NCBI RefSeq assembly: GCF_022747945.1 | Contig: NZ_JALDST010000001.1 | Coordinates: 6,572,001 to 6,636,000 of the forward strand | Direction of reading: 5' to 3' | DNA length: 64,000 nt | Source of the DNA: Micromonospora sp. R77 | Lineage (GTDB): Bacteria; Actinomycetota; Actinomycetes; Mycobacteriales; Micromonosporaceae | Shown: positions 1 through 8,915 of the stretch, piece after piece | How the letters are laid out: each line of letters opens with the position of its first letter | Numbering within the stretch: the first letter of the stretch is position 1 | Position numbers and translations under genes: made by a program | Notes under the pieces: model-generated | Databases searched by the model: none | What the model saw: only the letters and a program-made list of their open reading frames with translations | What the model was told of the DNA's origin: nothing

Positions 1-1083
1 GGCCGGCCGTTCCGCTACTGCCGGGACAACGACGGCGCCTGCCAGCGGGCGTCGCGGAACTCCCGGATGCGCCACCGCAACGCCCCCGGCCTGCCCGGCC
101 AGGTGGCGCGCACGTAGGAGGCGGTGGAGCACCTCGACCAGATCGTCGACACCCTCACCGAGGCGTTGCACGCCAGGCCGGCTCACCGCCGGGGTGGAAC
201 GGCAGTTGGCGCAGCTGCGCGGAGGCCGCCGCCCAGGTGGCCGCCGCGCACACCGAACGCGACGACGCCCGTCGGGACGCCGAGGACGCGGCGGCGACCG
301 TGGCGCAGGCCCGGCAGGAGACCCGAGGAGGCCACCGCCGACCGGGACGCCGCCCGCGACCGCGCGGACCGCGCCGACGCCGAGGCCACCTCGCCGGGCA
401 GCGCGCCGAACAGGCCGCCACGGCCCAGGACGAGGCCCGCCGAAGCCAGCGCCGCGCAGGCGCTGCGGGTGCAGGCGGAACAGGACCGCGACGCCGCCCG
501 GCACGAGCTGCGTACCCTCCGCGCGGAACTGGACGGCGAGCGCCGCCAGGCGGCGGACCTGACCGCGGAACAGGACGCCGCCCGCAGCCCGACGGAACGG
601 GCGCTGCGCGCGCGGCCGGCGAGGCCGGGCAGCGCGCCGAGAAGGCCCGCGACCAGGCCCGGCGGGCCGGTGCCGACGCCGCGCAGGCCCGCGACCAGGC
701 CCGGCAGGCGCAGGCGGACGCCCAGCAGGCCCGGGACGACGCCGCGGCGGCGCAGCTGCGGGCCGCCGAGGCCGAACGGACGCGCCGCGACGCGGGGCGG
801 CCCGCGACCACGCCGACACCACCGCCCGGCAGGCCGCCGAGGCGAGCCGAGGCGGCAGCTCACCGCGCTGACCGGCGAGCGGGACGCCCTGGCCGCCGAC
901 CTGACGGCCGCACGGCAGGCCGCCGCGTCCGCCGAGGCCCGGCTGGCCGAACTGACGGTACGACTGCACACCGCCGACACCGACCGCGACGTCGCCCAAC
1001 GCCGCGCCACCCAGCTGGCCGACCAGGTCAGCGACCTGGCCAGCGCCCTGGCGAGGCTCGGCGGCGCCCGCCCACCGGCCTGA
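1..1083 (+). pseudogene. Broken coiled-coil (chromosome-segregation-like) protein gene, 5' end outside window
   Basis: Frame 1 opens with an uninterrupted segment containing FRYCRDNDGACQRASRN and GLPGQVART. In my recollection this resembles the Cys-containing N-terminal region of actinomycete coiled-coil proteins annotated as segregation-ATPase-like. An in-frame TAG at 115-117 stands where TGG (Trp) would fit. The downstream coiled coil (rich in Ala, Arg, Asp, Gln and Glu, with heptad-like AQARDQARQAQADAQQ) can only be followed by changing frame repeatedly: all three forward frames are used between about 180 and 870. Frame 1 resumes at the end (LTALTGERDALAADL to GGARPPA, stop at 1081-1083). 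Either the gene is decayed or this kilobase carries many indels. Function unknown; DNA- or chromosome-associated is only a guess from family resemblance. Confidence 0.55.
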
Positions 1084-1139
1084 GCCGAAGGGTGGGAACG
1101 GGGCAGCGCGACGCACCCGCCGGCGGCGATGATGCCGCC

Positions 1140-1730
1140 ATGGGGAAGACGTATGAACGCATCGACGGCCGACTGCGGACCTTCATCGCCGAACAGCCGG
1201 TCTTCTTCACCGCGACCGCGCCGCTGTCCGGCGACGGCACCATCAACCTGTCCCCGAAGGGGCTGCGTGGTTCCTTCGTGGTGGTCGACGACCTGACCGT
1301 CGCCTACCTGGACTTCGCCGGCAGCAACGCCGAGACGATCGCCCACCTGCGGGAGAACGGCCGGATCACGCTGATGTGGTGCGCGTTCACCGGCCCGCCG
1401 AACATCGTTCGGGTGCACGGCCGCGGGGAGCCGGTGTTCCGCGACGACCCCCGCTGGCCGGAGCTGGTGGCGCTCTTCCCGGACATCGACATCTCCGTGC
1501 ACGGCCTGCGGGCGATCATCGTGGTGCGCGCCGAGCTGATCCGGGACACCTGCGGCTACGCGGTGCCGCTGATGACCTACGACGCCGACCGGGACCTGCA
1601 CGGTCGCCGGTTCGCCCGGGAGGACGACGCGTCGCTGAGCGCCTACTTCGCGGGCAAGGAACACGTGGCCACCAGCATCGACGGGCTGCCCGGCCTGCCG
1701 TTGCCGCTGCCGCCGAGCCCGGCGGGGTGA
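1140..1730 (+). CDS. Pyridoxamine 5'-phosphate oxidase family (FMN-binding split barrel) protein
   Basis: A 196-residue soluble protein. The start is the ATG at 1140 (MGKTYERIDGRL), because the open frame upstream only runs through the broken coiled-coil gene. The N-terminal half has the usual family pattern: an FFTATAPLSGDGTINLSPKG strand pair followed by a conserved YLDFAGSNAETIAHLRENGR segment, where family members contact the FMN phosphate. Such proteins bind FMN or F420 and carry out small-molecule redox chemistry or simply store flavin; the substrate cannot be told. It converges on the peptide transporter with only 7 bp between the stops and has no visible operon partner. Confidence 0.85.
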   Translation: MGKTYERIDGRLRTFIAEQPVFFTATAPLSGDGTINLSPKGLRGSFVVVDDLTVAYLDFAGSNAETIAHLRENGRITLMWCAFTGPPNIVRVHGRGEPVFRDDPRWPELVALFPDIDISVHGLRAIIVVRAELIRDTCGYAVPLMTYDADRDLHGRRFAREDDASLSAYFAGKEHVATSIDGLPGLPLPLPPSPAG

Positions 1731-1737
1731 GGCCGGG

Positions 1738-3219
1738 TCAGTGGATGCCGGCCATCAGCCGCCGGATGTGCCGGGCGAACATCACCGCGCCGAGGCCCAG
1801 CAGCACCGACGCGCACCCGAAGGTGAGAAAGTACGTCGGTTCGGGCCAGCTGGCGGCGAGCCGGGCCACCTGCCCACCGATGGCGTCGCCGACGGCGGTG
1901 GCGAGGAACCACAGGCCCAGCATCTGGCTGGCGTACTTCACCGGGGCGAGCTTGGTGGTGGCCGACAGGCCGACCGGGCTCAGTGACAGCTCACCGGCGA
2001 CCTGGATGGCGTACACGGCGACCAGCCACCACGGGGAGACCCGGTCACCGCCGACGGCGGCCTGTGCGGCGGCGGCCATCAGCACGAACGACAGGCCGTT
2101 GAGGACCAGGCCGACGGCGAACTTCATCGGCGTGGACACCCGGTGGCCCAGCCTGACCCAGAGCAGCGCGGCCAGCGGCGCGCCGATGATGATGAGGATC
2201 GGGTTGACCGACTGGAGCCACGACGCCGGGAAGGTGAAGCCGAACACGGTCCGGTCGGTGCGGTCGGCGGCGAAGATGTTCAGCACCGACCCGGCCTGGT
2301 CGTAGATCAGCCAGAACGCCGCCGCGAAGACGAACAGCCACAGGTACGCCTTTATCCGGAGACGTTCGGTGCCGCTGATCTCCCGGTCGGTGAGGATCCG
2401 GGCGAAGTAGCCGACGGTGACCAGCACGGTGACGGCGGTGAGCAGGTTGACCACGGTGTTGACGGTGAACAGCCCGGCCACGGCGAGCGCGGCCAGCACC
2501 AGCACCGCCACCAGCACGGTCACGCCGATGCGCCGCAACGCCCGACGCCGGTCGGCGCCGAGCAGCGGGTCGGCCGGCAGTGCCCCGGCGTCGCCGAGGT
2601 TGCGCCGGCCCAGGACGTACTGCAGCACGCCGAAGGTCATCCCGACCGCGGCGGCGCCGAACCCCAGATGCCAGTTGATCTTTTCGCCGAGGAAGCCGGT
2701 GACCAGCGGGGCGATGAACGCGCCCAGGTTGATGCCCATGTAGAAGATCGAGAAGCCGGCGTCCCGGCGCGGGGAGTCCCGGTCGTACAGGGCGCCGACC
2801 ATGGTGGAGATGTTGGGTTTGAGCAGGCCGGTGCCGAGCACGATGAGCGCCATGCCGGCGAACACGCTCCACCGGGCCGGCACCGCCATCACGTAGTGGC
2901 CGGCGGCGATGACCACACCACCCCACAGCACGCTGCGCCGGGCGCCGATGAGCCGGTCGGCGACCCACCCGCCGGGCAGCGCCATCAGGTACACCATCGC
3001 GTTGTACGTGCCGTAGACGGCGTTCGCGGAGGACTCGCCCACGGCCAGGCCGCCGTCGGCGACGGACGCGGTGAGGTACAGCACCAGGATCGCGCGCATG
3101 CCGTAGAAGCTGAACCGTTCCCACATCTCGGTGAGGAACAGGGTCGACAGGGCCCGCGGGTGACCGAAGAAGGTCTTCCCGCCGGGCGGTCGGGCATCGA
3201 CCGGCGCGTCACTGGTCAT
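1738..3219 (-). CDS. POT-family proton-coupled oligopeptide transporter (MFS)
   Basis: A 493-residue membrane protein. The ATG at 3219 is chosen because GGAGGTGACG lies directly upstream; an in-frame start at 3321 would lack a comparable site. Near the N-terminus it has FFGHPRALSTLFLTEMWERFSFYGMRAIL, which carries the POT signature ExxERFxYYG (here EMWERFSFYG). About 12-14 hydrophobic segments follow, including the second POT region FSIFYMGINLGAFIAPLVTG. The family imports di- and tripeptides with protons across the cytoplasmic membrane. It is a single gene, convergent with the FMN-binding protein, and its promoter region faces the rbpA promoter. Confidence 0.93.
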   Translation of the reverse strand: MTSDAPVDARPPGGKTFFGHPRALSTLFLTEMWERFSFYGMRAILVLYLTASVADGGLAVGESSANAVYGTYNAMVYLMALPGGWVADRLIGARRSVLWGGVVIAAGHYVMAVPARWSVFAGMALIVLGTGLLKPNISTMVGALYDRDSPRRDAGFSIFYMGINLGAFIAPLVTGFLGEKINWHLGFGAAAVGMTFGVLQYVLGRRNLGDAGALPADPLLGADRRRALRRIGVTVLVAVLVLAALAVAGLFTVNTVVNLLTAVTVLVTVGYFARILTDREISGTERLRIKAYLWLFVFAAAFWLIYDQAGSVLNIFAADRTDRTVFGFTFPASWLQSVNPILIIIGAPLAALLWVRLGHRVSTPMKFAVGLVLNGLSFVLMAAAAQAAVGGDRVSPWWLVAVYAIQVAGELSLSPVGLSATTKLAPVKYASQMLGLWFLATAVGDAIGGQVARLAASWPEPTYFLTFGCASVLLGLGAVMFARHIRRLMAGIH

Positions 3220-3421
3220 CGTCACCTCCGGCACACGTGCGGCGACTACCGTTACCCGAGGGTCGGCGGCCGACGTCGGCCGCCTTCCCCGGGCTAACAT
3301 CCCCCGTAACACGCGAAACACTCCACCGTTTCGACCCGGCCGGGGACGACCCCGCCGGGCGGCTGTCCTGGGCGGCTACCCTTGCAGGGATCCGCCCGTG
3401 CGCCGGCCCGCCGGCGTGCGC

Positions 3422-3449
3422 GGGAATGCCCCGGCGGGGACGGACCGTT
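3422..3449 (+). promoter_or_regulatory. SigR (SigH)-type promoter of rbpA
   Basis: GGGAAT at 3422-3427 and GTT at 3447-3449 are separated by 19 bp. This matches the thiol-stress sigma factor consensus GGGAAT-N18/19-GTT of actinomycetes and sits about 40 bp before the rbpA start. In Streptomyces rbpA belongs to the SigR regulon, which supports the call. Confidence 0.7.
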
Positions 3450-3489
3450 ACACGAGTAGACCAGCACCACGGACGAGGGGAAGTCGATC

Positions 3490-3831
3490 ATGGGCGAGCG
3501 TATGCTGCGCGGAAGCCGCCTGGGCGCGGTGAGCTACGAATCCGACCGCAACACCGAGCTCGCGCCGCGGCAGACCCGCGAGTACCTGTGCGCCAAGGGA
3601 CACCAGTTCGAGGTGCCGTTCGCCGTCGACGCCGAGGTCCCCACGACCTGGGAGTGCAAGTTCGACGGCAGCGTCGCCCGGCTGGTCGACGGCAGCGAGC
3701 CGGAGCAGAAGAAGGCCAAGCCGCCGCGTACCCACTGGGACATGCTGCTGGAGCGGCGCTCCATCGCCGAGCTGGAGGACATCCTGGCCGAGCGGCTGCA
3801 GGAGGTCCGCACCCGACGCGGTCGCGCCTGA
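3490..3831 (+). CDS. rbpA: RNA polymerase-binding protein RbpA
   Basis: A 113-residue protein, full length for the family, starting at the ATG at 3490 after a GAGGGGAAG ribosome site. It has the N-terminal tail with MLRGSRLGAVSYESDRN, the central RbpA core (YLCAKGHQFEVPFAVDAEVP ... WECK) and the C-terminal sigma-interaction helix HWDMLLERRSIAELEDILAER. RbpA is an actinobacterial transcription factor that binds group I/II sigma factors and RNA polymerase and stabilises the open complex. A SigR-like promoter precedes it, suggesting induction by thiol-oxidative stress, and a strong hairpin follows. Confidence 0.97.
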   Translation: MGERMLRGSRLGAVSYESDRNTELAPRQTREYLCAKGHQFEVPFAVDAEVPTTWECKFDGSVARLVDGSEPEQKKAKPPRTHWDMLLERRSIAELEDILAERLQEVRTRRGRA

Positions 3832-3845
3832 CCAGTGACACACGC

Positions 3846-3878
3846 AAGCGCCCCCGGGATCTCGTCCCGGGGGCGCTT
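3846..3878. terminator. Bidirectional terminator between rbpA and fxsA
   Basis: A perfect 14-bp stem (AAGCGCCCCCGGGA at 3846-3859 with its complement at 3865-3878) and a 5-nt loop lie between two convergent genes, so it can serve both strands. Confidence 0.85.
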
Positions 3879-3893
3879 CCGTGTGGTCGTGGG

Positions 3894-4412
3894 TCAGGGG
3901 CGGCCGGGCTCGACGATCTCCCCCTCGATGGCGCGGCCCGGGTCGGTGACCGGCGCGGCCGTCGGGGCGGTCGTCGGTTGCGGGTCACCGCGACGCACCC
4001 GCACCCGACGGGGCCCGAACAGGTCCCCGGCGGTCATCGACGACACCCGGCGCTCGGCGGCACGTTGCACGCCGGAGCGGGCCAGCCGGCGCACCGGCGG
4101 CACCAGCAGCAACAGCCCCACCAGCCCGCTGACCAGGCCCGGCAACGCCAGCAGCAGGGCACCCAGCAGGCCCACCAGGCCGTCGGTCACCTGCCGTCCC
4201 GGTGGTTGCCGCGATTCCAGCGCGGCCCGGAAGCCCCGCCACGCGCGCAACCCTTCCCGGCGCACCAGCACCAACCCCAGCAGCGACGCCGCGAACATCA
4301 ACAGCACCGCCGCGCCGTAGCCGATCCCCCGCCCCACCAGGACGAACACCGCCAGCTCCAGCACCGCGAGCAGCAGCAGGGCCGGCGGCACGAACCTCAG
4401 TACTCGGCGCAT
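3894..4412 (-). CDS. fxsA: FxsA family membrane protein
   Basis: A 172-residue protein with two hydrophobic segments near the N-terminus (PPALLLLAVLELAVFVLVG and AAVLLMFAASLLGLVLV). These are followed by the conserved RREGLRAWRGFRAAL loop and further helices GLVGLLGALLLALPGLVSG and LVGLLLLVPPVR, the typical FxsA layout. The C-terminal 50 residues are charged and low-complexity. FxsA in E. coli affects phage F exclusion and its biochemical role is unknown. It follows ppm on the same strand with 55 bp between them; FxsA genes often sit beside lnt and ppm in actinomycetes, which is context and not proof of function. Confidence 0.88.
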   Translation of the reverse strand: MRRVLRFVPPALLLLAVLELAVFVLVGRGIGYGAAVLLMFAASLLGLVLVRREGLRAWRGFRAALESRQPPGRQVTDGLVGLLGALLLALPGLVSGLVGLLLLVPPVRRLARSGVQRAAERRVSSMTAGDLFGPRRVRVRRGDPQPTTAPTAAPVTDPGRAIEGEIVEPGRP

Positions 4413-4467
4413 CTCACCTCATCTGCCGTGGGAGTCAACCCGCTCCTCCAGCATGACACGTCCCCGC

Positions 4468-5247
4468 TCAGGGCCACCGGCCCGACCGTCGGGGCCGCCG
4501 CACCGCCGCCCGCCTGTCCTGCACCGCCCACGTGGTGATCCGCCACAGCGCCTCCGCGACGATCAGCGGGCTCATCTTGCTGTCGCCGCGTTCCCGCTCG
4601 GCGAAGGTGATCGGCACCTCCACGATCCGCACCCCGGCGCGGTGCGCCAGCCGGGACAGCTCCACCTGGAACGAGTAGCCCTGCGACCGGACCGACGTCA
4701 GGTCGATCGCGTCCAGCACCGTCGACCGGTACACCCGGTAGCCGCCGGTGGCGTCGGAGACCGGCATGCCCAGCGCCAGCCGCGCGTACAGGTTCCCGCC
4801 GCGTGACAGCAGCAGCCGCCGCAGGGGCCAGTTCAGCACCCGCGCGCCGGCCGTCCACCGGGACCCGATGACCACGTCGGCGTCGCGGGCGGCGGCCAGC
4901 AGCGCCGGCAGGTCCTCCGGGGCGTGCGACCCGTCGGCGTCCATCTCCACCACCGCGTCGTAGCCGCGCTGCCGCGCCCACGCGAACCCGGCCAGGTAGG
5001 CCGCGCCGAGGCCTTCCTTGCCGGGCCGGTGCAGCACGTGCACCCGCTCGTCGGTGCGGGCGAGGGCGTCGGCGACCGCGCCGGTGCCGTCGGGGCTGTT
5101 GTCGTCGGCGATCAGGACGTCCACCGCCGGCGCGGCGGCGCGGACCCGCGCCACGATCCCGCTGACGTTGTCGGCCTCGTTGTAGGTGGGCACGACCACG
5201 ACGACGCGTCCCACCCCGCCGACGGTGTCGGCTGCCTGGCTCACCAC
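4468..5247 (-). CDS. Polyprenol monophosphomannose synthase (GT2 family)
   Basis: A 259-residue cytoplasmic-face glycosyltransferase. It has the GT2 entry motif VVVVPTYNEADNVSGIVARV, the nucleotide-binding LIADDNSPDGTG, the DADGSH metal/sugar motif (VVEMDADGSHAPEDLP) and the acceptor-loop region NLYARLALGMPVSDATGGYR. These match the dolichol/polyprenyl-phosphate mannosyltransferase family. It would make polyprenyl-phosphomannose from GDP-mannose for protein O-mannosylation and lipoglycans. It lies 27 bp downstream of lnt on the same strand; in Mycobacterium tuberculosis the two activities are fused in Ppm1, while here, as in Streptomyces, they are separate. Confidence 0.92.
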   Translation of the reverse strand: MVSQAADTVGGVGRVVVVVPTYNEADNVSGIVARVRAAAPAVDVLIADDNSPDGTGAVADALARTDERVHVLHRPGKEGLGAAYLAGFAWARQRGYDAVVEMDADGSHAPEDLPALLAAARDADVVIGSRWTAGARVLNWPLRRLLLSRGGNLYARLALGMPVSDATGGYRVYRSTVLDAIDLTSVRSQGYSFQVELSRLAHRAGVRIVEVPITFAERERGDSKMSPLIVAEALWRITTWAVQDRRAAVRRPRRSGRWP

Positions 5248-5274
5248 TGTCCCGCCTTCCGCCGGCGTCGCTGC

Positions 5275-6876
5275 TCAGCCGGGGGTGACCTCCCGGCGGC
5301 GGCGCAGCACCGCCGCGCCGGCCAGGGCCGCGACGGCCAACACCGTCAGCGCCACCTCCGGCCACACCCCGGCCCGGGTGGCGGGGGTACGCCCGTCCCC
5401 GAGCCGCATCTGCCGGACCACCACCTCGGCGGTGTTGAATCCGGTGGCACCGGATACCCGCCCGTCGGGGGCAACGAACCCGGACACCCCGACCGTGGAG
5501 GCCATCAACGCGGCGCGGCCGTGCTCCACGGCGCGCAGCCGCACCATGGCCAACTGCTGGCGGGCCTCGGCAACGTCGAAGGTCGCGTTGTTGGTCTGCA
5601 CCACCAGCAGCTGCGCCCCGCCGGTGACGGTGTCGCGGACGAGGCCGTCGTAGGCGACCTCGAAGCAGATGACGTCGCCGAGGGTGGCCGGCCCGGCGGC
5701 CAGCACGCCCGGGGTGGTGCCGGGCACGAAGTCGGAGCGCACCCGGTCCACCTCGGCGCTGACCTTGCGGGCGATGTCCCGCAGCGGCACGTACTCGGCG
5801 AACGGGACGGGATGCCGTTTGGTGTACAACTGCCCCAGGTCGGGGCCGCTGCCGGGCCGCCACAGCAGGCCGGCGTTGCGGACCTGCCCCTTGCCGGGGC
5901 CCAGCAGCACCGCGCCGACCAGGATGGGCGCGCCGATCGCGTCGGCGGCCTGGGAGATCCGGTAGCCGGCGCCCGGGTTGCGCAGCGGGTCGATGTCGCT
6001 GGAGTTCTCCGGCCACACCACCAGGTCGGGGCGGGCCTGCGCGCCGGCGGTGACCTGCGCCGCGAGTGCCAGGGTGGCGTCGACGTGGTTGTTGAGCACG
6101 GCCTGCCGCTGGGCGTTGAAGTCCAGCCCGAGACGGGGCACGTTGCCCTGCACGATCGCGACGGTGACGGTGTCGCCGCCGCCGCGGCTACCCGGCCGGC
6201 ACGGCCAGGCCGACGGCGAGGACGGCGACGAGCGCGGCGGCGGCCTGCTCGGCCGCCACGGCGAAGCCGGACGCCAGCGCCGCCAGCCGAGGGTGACCAG
6301 CAGTCCGCCGATCAGCGCCACCCCGCGAACGTGACCAGCGGCGCGCCGCCGAGCGCGGCGAGCCGCAGCAGCGGCGAGGAGTCCTGGCTGAACGCCAGCC
6401 GACCCCACGGGAACCCGCCGAACGGGGTGCGGTCCCGCAGCGCCTCCTGCCCGACCCACAGCACCCCGGTCACCGCCGGCCACGCCGCCCGGTACCGGTC
6501 GACCAGCGGCGACACCCAGGCGCCGGCCGCGCCCAGCAGCGCCAGGTAGCCGGCCTGCAGCAGCGACAGCAGCACCCACGGCAGGTAGCCGGTGTGCAGG
6601 TTGGTCCACTCCAGCAGCGGCGCGAACAGGGTCACCCCGGCCAGGAAGCCCGGCCAGCCGACGCCGCGGCGCACCGCCGGTGCACGGCGGCGGCGAGCTG
6701 CGCCACCCCGACCGGCGCGAGCGGCGCCACACCCCGTAAGGGGGGAACGCGGCCAGCAGCGCCAGCCCGGCCACCACGGCCAGCGGCACGGCCACCGTCA
6801 ACCTCAGGGGACGGGGCTTCCCGGCGTCTCGGGCCCCGTCCGTGGCCCGCGTCTCTTCCCGGTCGAGCGTCGTCAC
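5275..6876 (-). CDS. lnt: Apolipoprotein N-acyltransferase, frame broken as read
   Basis: Lnt transfers an acyl chain to the N-terminal Cys of lipoproteins in the cytoplasmic membrane. N-terminal residues (LTVAVPLAVVAGLALLAAFPPYGVW) and the whole nitrilase-type C-terminal domain are in one frame. That domain shows the Glu in PFAEYVPLRD and the catalytic Cys in GDVICFEVAYDG, plus VVWPENSSD. The middle membrane segment (RRGVGWPGFLAGVTLFAP to GGAPLVTFAGW, roughly 6312-6674) is in another frame, and the joins near 6725, 6675, 6315 and 6200 all need shifts. Total length is right for the family, so indels are more likely than true loss. The GTG at 6876 has GAGG 5 nt upstream; GTG at 6882 is also possible. 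It lies upstream of ppm, probably in one operon. Confidence 0.85.
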   Translation of the reverse strand: MTTLDREETRATDGARDAGKPRPLRLTVAVPLAVVAGLALLAAFPPYGVWRRSRRSGWRSSPPPCTGGAPRRRLAGLPGRGDPVRAAAGVDQPAHRLPAVGAAVAAAGRLPGAAGRGRRLGVAAGRPVPGGVAGGDRGAVGRAGGAAGPHPVRRVPVGSAGVQPGLLAAAAARRARRRAAGHVRGVALIGGLLVTLGWRRWRPASPWRPSRPPPRSSPSSPSAWPCRPGSRGGGDTVTVAIVQGNVPRLGLDFNAQRQAVLNNHVDATLALAAQVTAGAQARPDLVVWPENSSDIDPLRNPGAGYRISQAADAIGAPILVGAVLLGPGKGQVRNAGLLWRPGSGPDLGQLYTKRHPVPFAEYVPLRDIARKVSAEVDRVRSDFVPGTTPGVLAAGPATLGDVICFEVAYDGLVRDTVTGGAQLLVVQTNNATFDVAEARQQLAMVRLRAVEHGRAALMASTVGVSGFVAPDGRVSGATGFNTAEVVVRQMRLGDGRTPATRAGVWPEVALTVLAVAALAGAAVLRRRREVTPG

Positions 6877-6946
6877 CGGCACCTCACCACGATCACGCGC
6901 CGAAGGCTACCCGTCCCGGCCCGCCCGGCGTCGCTCCGGTGGCGGC

Positions 6947-7405
6947 CTAGTCGGGCAGGTGGATCACCGGCAGGTCCCCGTCGCCGTAGCGCGGTTCCCC
7001 GGTCAGGATCGGGGCGTCGTGCTCCAGGCAGGCCAGCACGGTGGTCGCCAGGTCCACCCGGCCGGTGAAGCCCCGCCAGTACGCCAACTCCTGCCACGAC
7101 GCCGCGGCCGTCGGGAGCACGGCGCACGCGTCCAGACCGAGCAGCCGGCCCAGCGCCGCCCGGTCCTTCGGGTCGTCCACGACGGCGAGGGTCTCCGCGG
7201 CGGTCACGGCGGTCACCCCGAACCGGACCCCGTCGGCGATCACCTCGTGCAGCGGCTCGCCCACGTGTACCGATCCGGCCAGGTACGCCAGCAGCGCGGA
7301 GCGGTCCAGCACCAGCCGTACCGGCGGCGCGTCGGGCGTCGTCCGCGGCCGGCGCCCGCGCGGCACCGGTGGCCTCGGTGTCGATCGCGGCCTGCACCCG
7401 CTCAC
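6947..7405 (-). CDS. PIN-domain-like protein, putative toxin (start uncertain)
   Basis: From about position 7318 downward the reading VRLVLDRSALLAYLAG, then VTAAETLAVV, then DLATTVLACLEHDAPILTGE has the spacing of a small PIN domain: an early Asp, a middle Glu and a late Asp. PIN toxins cleave RNA using such acidic residues. The region from 7405 to 7318 is Pro/Arg-rich and overlaps the antitoxin in another frame, so it is probably not coding here; a GTG at 7312 is too far inside. An indel near 7320 probably hides the true start. The pairing with an upstream antitoxin-like gene supports a type II toxin-antitoxin role. Lnt follows 70 bp downstream. Confidence 0.6.
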   Translation of the reverse strand: MSGCRPRSTPRPPVPRGRRPRTTPDAPPVRLVLDRSALLAYLAGSVHVGEPLHEVIADGVRFGVTAVTAAETLAVVDDPKDRAALGRLLGLDACAVLPTAAASWQELAYWRGFTGRVDLATTVLACLEHDAPILTGEPRYGDGDLPVIHLPD

Positions 7406-7649
7406 GGACCGCCTGGTAGCGCTCCGACGGCCAGGCGGCGTCCACGGCGGCGCGGGCCGCCCGCGCCCGCGTCACCCCCTCCTCGGTCACCGGGATGCCC
7501 TGGTGCGCCAGCTCGGCGCTCAGCGCCTCGCGGCGCATCAGCGCCCGCGCCGCCTCCACCAGGTAGGCACTGGCGTTGGGTTCGCGTTCCAGCCGCTCGG
7601 CGACGTCCGGCGGAACGGAGATCGACAGCTTCCGCACCGGTCTGGTCAT
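7315..7649 (-). CDS. Antitoxin-like protein (end uncertain)
   Basis: The ATG at 7649 begins MTRPVRKLSISVPPDVAERL, a ribbon-helix-helix-like N-terminus with a basic, beta-prone first strand followed by EREPNASAYLVEAARALMRRE. A helical region (LAHQGIPVTEEGVTRARAARAAVDAAW) comes next. Short proteins of this form are common antitoxins beside PIN genes in actinomycetes. The frame has no stop of its own and runs on through the PIN gene in the wrong frame, so the end given here is an estimate. This again points to an indel near 7320 or, less likely, a real fusion. Confidence 0.6.
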
Positions 7650-7806
7650 ACCGGGAAGCCTAGCCCGGTAGCACCGTCGGTGGTGGTCGCCGCGCCGATC
7701 AGCCGCGGCGGCGGGGTACCAGGACCGTGACGTCGTCGTGGTCCGCCGCCCCACCGGCCGCTGACCACCACCCGGACTGTCGTACCCGGCTGGCAGGGTG
7801 GCGGGC

Positions 7807-8493
7807 ATGGCGACGACCTACGTGCTGATCCCGGGGGCCGGCGGCGAAGCCGCGTTCTGGCAGCCCCTGACGACCGAACTGCGCCGCCGCGGCCACGACG
7901 TGGTGCCGGTGGACCTACCCGCCGCCGACGAGCGGGCCGCCCTGCCGGAATACGCCGCCGTCGTCCGCGCCGCCGTCGACGGCCACGACGACGTGGTGCT
8001 GGTCGCCCAGTCGCTCGGCGCGTTCACCGCGCCGCTGGTGGCCGACCACCCGGCGGTGCGGCTGCTGGTGCTGCTCAACCCGATGATCCCCGCCCCCGGG
8101 GAGACCCCCGGCGAGTGGGGGGACGCGACCGGCCACGGCCCGGCCCGCGCCGCGTACGCCGCCGCGCAGGGCCGCGACCCGGACGCCCCGGTGGACCTGG
8201 TGGTGGACTTCCTGCACGACGTGCCCGACGAGGTGGCCGCGTCGCTGCTGGCCGGTGACCGGGCGTCGGAGTCCGAATCGGTGTTCACCCGACCCAACCC
8301 GCTGCGCCGGTGGCCGGACGTGCCGACCCGGGTGGTCTCCGGCCGCGACGACCGGCTCTTCCCGCTGGAGTTCCAGCGCCGCCTGGCCCGCGAACGGTTG
8401 GGCATCGAGCCCGCCGTGCTGCCCGGCGGGCACCTGCTCGCCATGAGCCAGCCGGTGCTCCTGGCCGACCTGCTGGAGTCCTGGCACCCCTGA
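7807..8493 (+). CDS. Alpha/beta hydrolase
   Basis: A 228-residue protein starting at the ATG at 7807 (MATTYVLIPGAGGEAAFW); a GTG at 7798 is in frame but less favoured. It shows the oxyanion strand LIPGAGG, the nucleophile elbow VAQSLGAF with Ser, an acid in SGRDDRLFP and the His in PGGHLLAMSQP. This is the small esterase type often annotated as alpha/beta fold hydrolase, close in style to EstA/salicylate-esterase relatives. Substrate unknown. It is a single gene followed by a strong terminator hairpin. Confidence 0.9.
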   Translation: MATTYVLIPGAGGEAAFWQPLTTELRRRGHDVVPVDLPAADERAALPEYAAVVRAAVDGHDDVVLVAQSLGAFTAPLVADHPAVRLLVLLNPMIPAPGETPGEWGDATGHGPARAAYAAAQGRDPDAPVDLVVDFLHDVPDEVAASLLAGDRASESESVFTRPNPLRRWPDVPTRVVSGRDDRLFPLEFQRRLARERLGIEPAVLPGGHLLAMSQPVLLADLLESWHP

Positions 8494-8515
8494 CCCGGGC
8501 GTGGACGGCAACGAA

Positions 8516-8545
8516 ATCGGGGCGCGGCTCACGCCGCGCCCCGAT
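8516..8545 (+). terminator. Terminator of the hydrolase gene
   Basis: A 12-bp perfect stem (ATCGGGGCGCGG at 8516-8527 and its complement at 8534-8545) with a 6-nt loop lies 22 bp after the stop. Confidence 0.75.
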
Positions 8546-8915
8546 GCTCCCAGGCCCTTCCCGGCCGGTGGGGCGAGAGTGAACGGCGCCGACCTTCGGA
8601 CCGACCCGACGTGGACTGGCTGCCCCCGCCTGGCCGTTGTCTACTGGCCGTGCCTTTCACCCTGCCCGTACACCGGTAACCGCGGCCGGTTCGCGCCGCC
8701 CCGCCGACCCCCGCCCGCTGGACCTGGCCGCCGCGACTATGAAGGTCGCTCGGCCAGCGGACGAAGGGACGAAGCGAACAACAGCCGCTTCCCGTGGTAG
8801 GACTCAAAGACGGTACGTGCTGCCCCCCGCCCGTTGTCAACCCACCCCGGCCTGTCGTGTGTTGCGCCACGGCGTGTCGCGTCGGCGCGTCTCGATGGGC
8901 TGACCGTCGGTGCGC
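8546..8915. other. Intergenic stretch without recognised gene
   Basis: Lies between the convergent hydrolase and reactivase genes. Short open frames on both strands have no family features or ribosome sites. No RNA gene or clear terminator for the kam operon was seen. Confidence 0.5.

Noticed and set aside
8546..8915. Possible RNA gene or small protein in the gap
   Set aside because: No cloverleaf, T-loop motif, conserved hairpin or ribosome-site-supported frame could be found.
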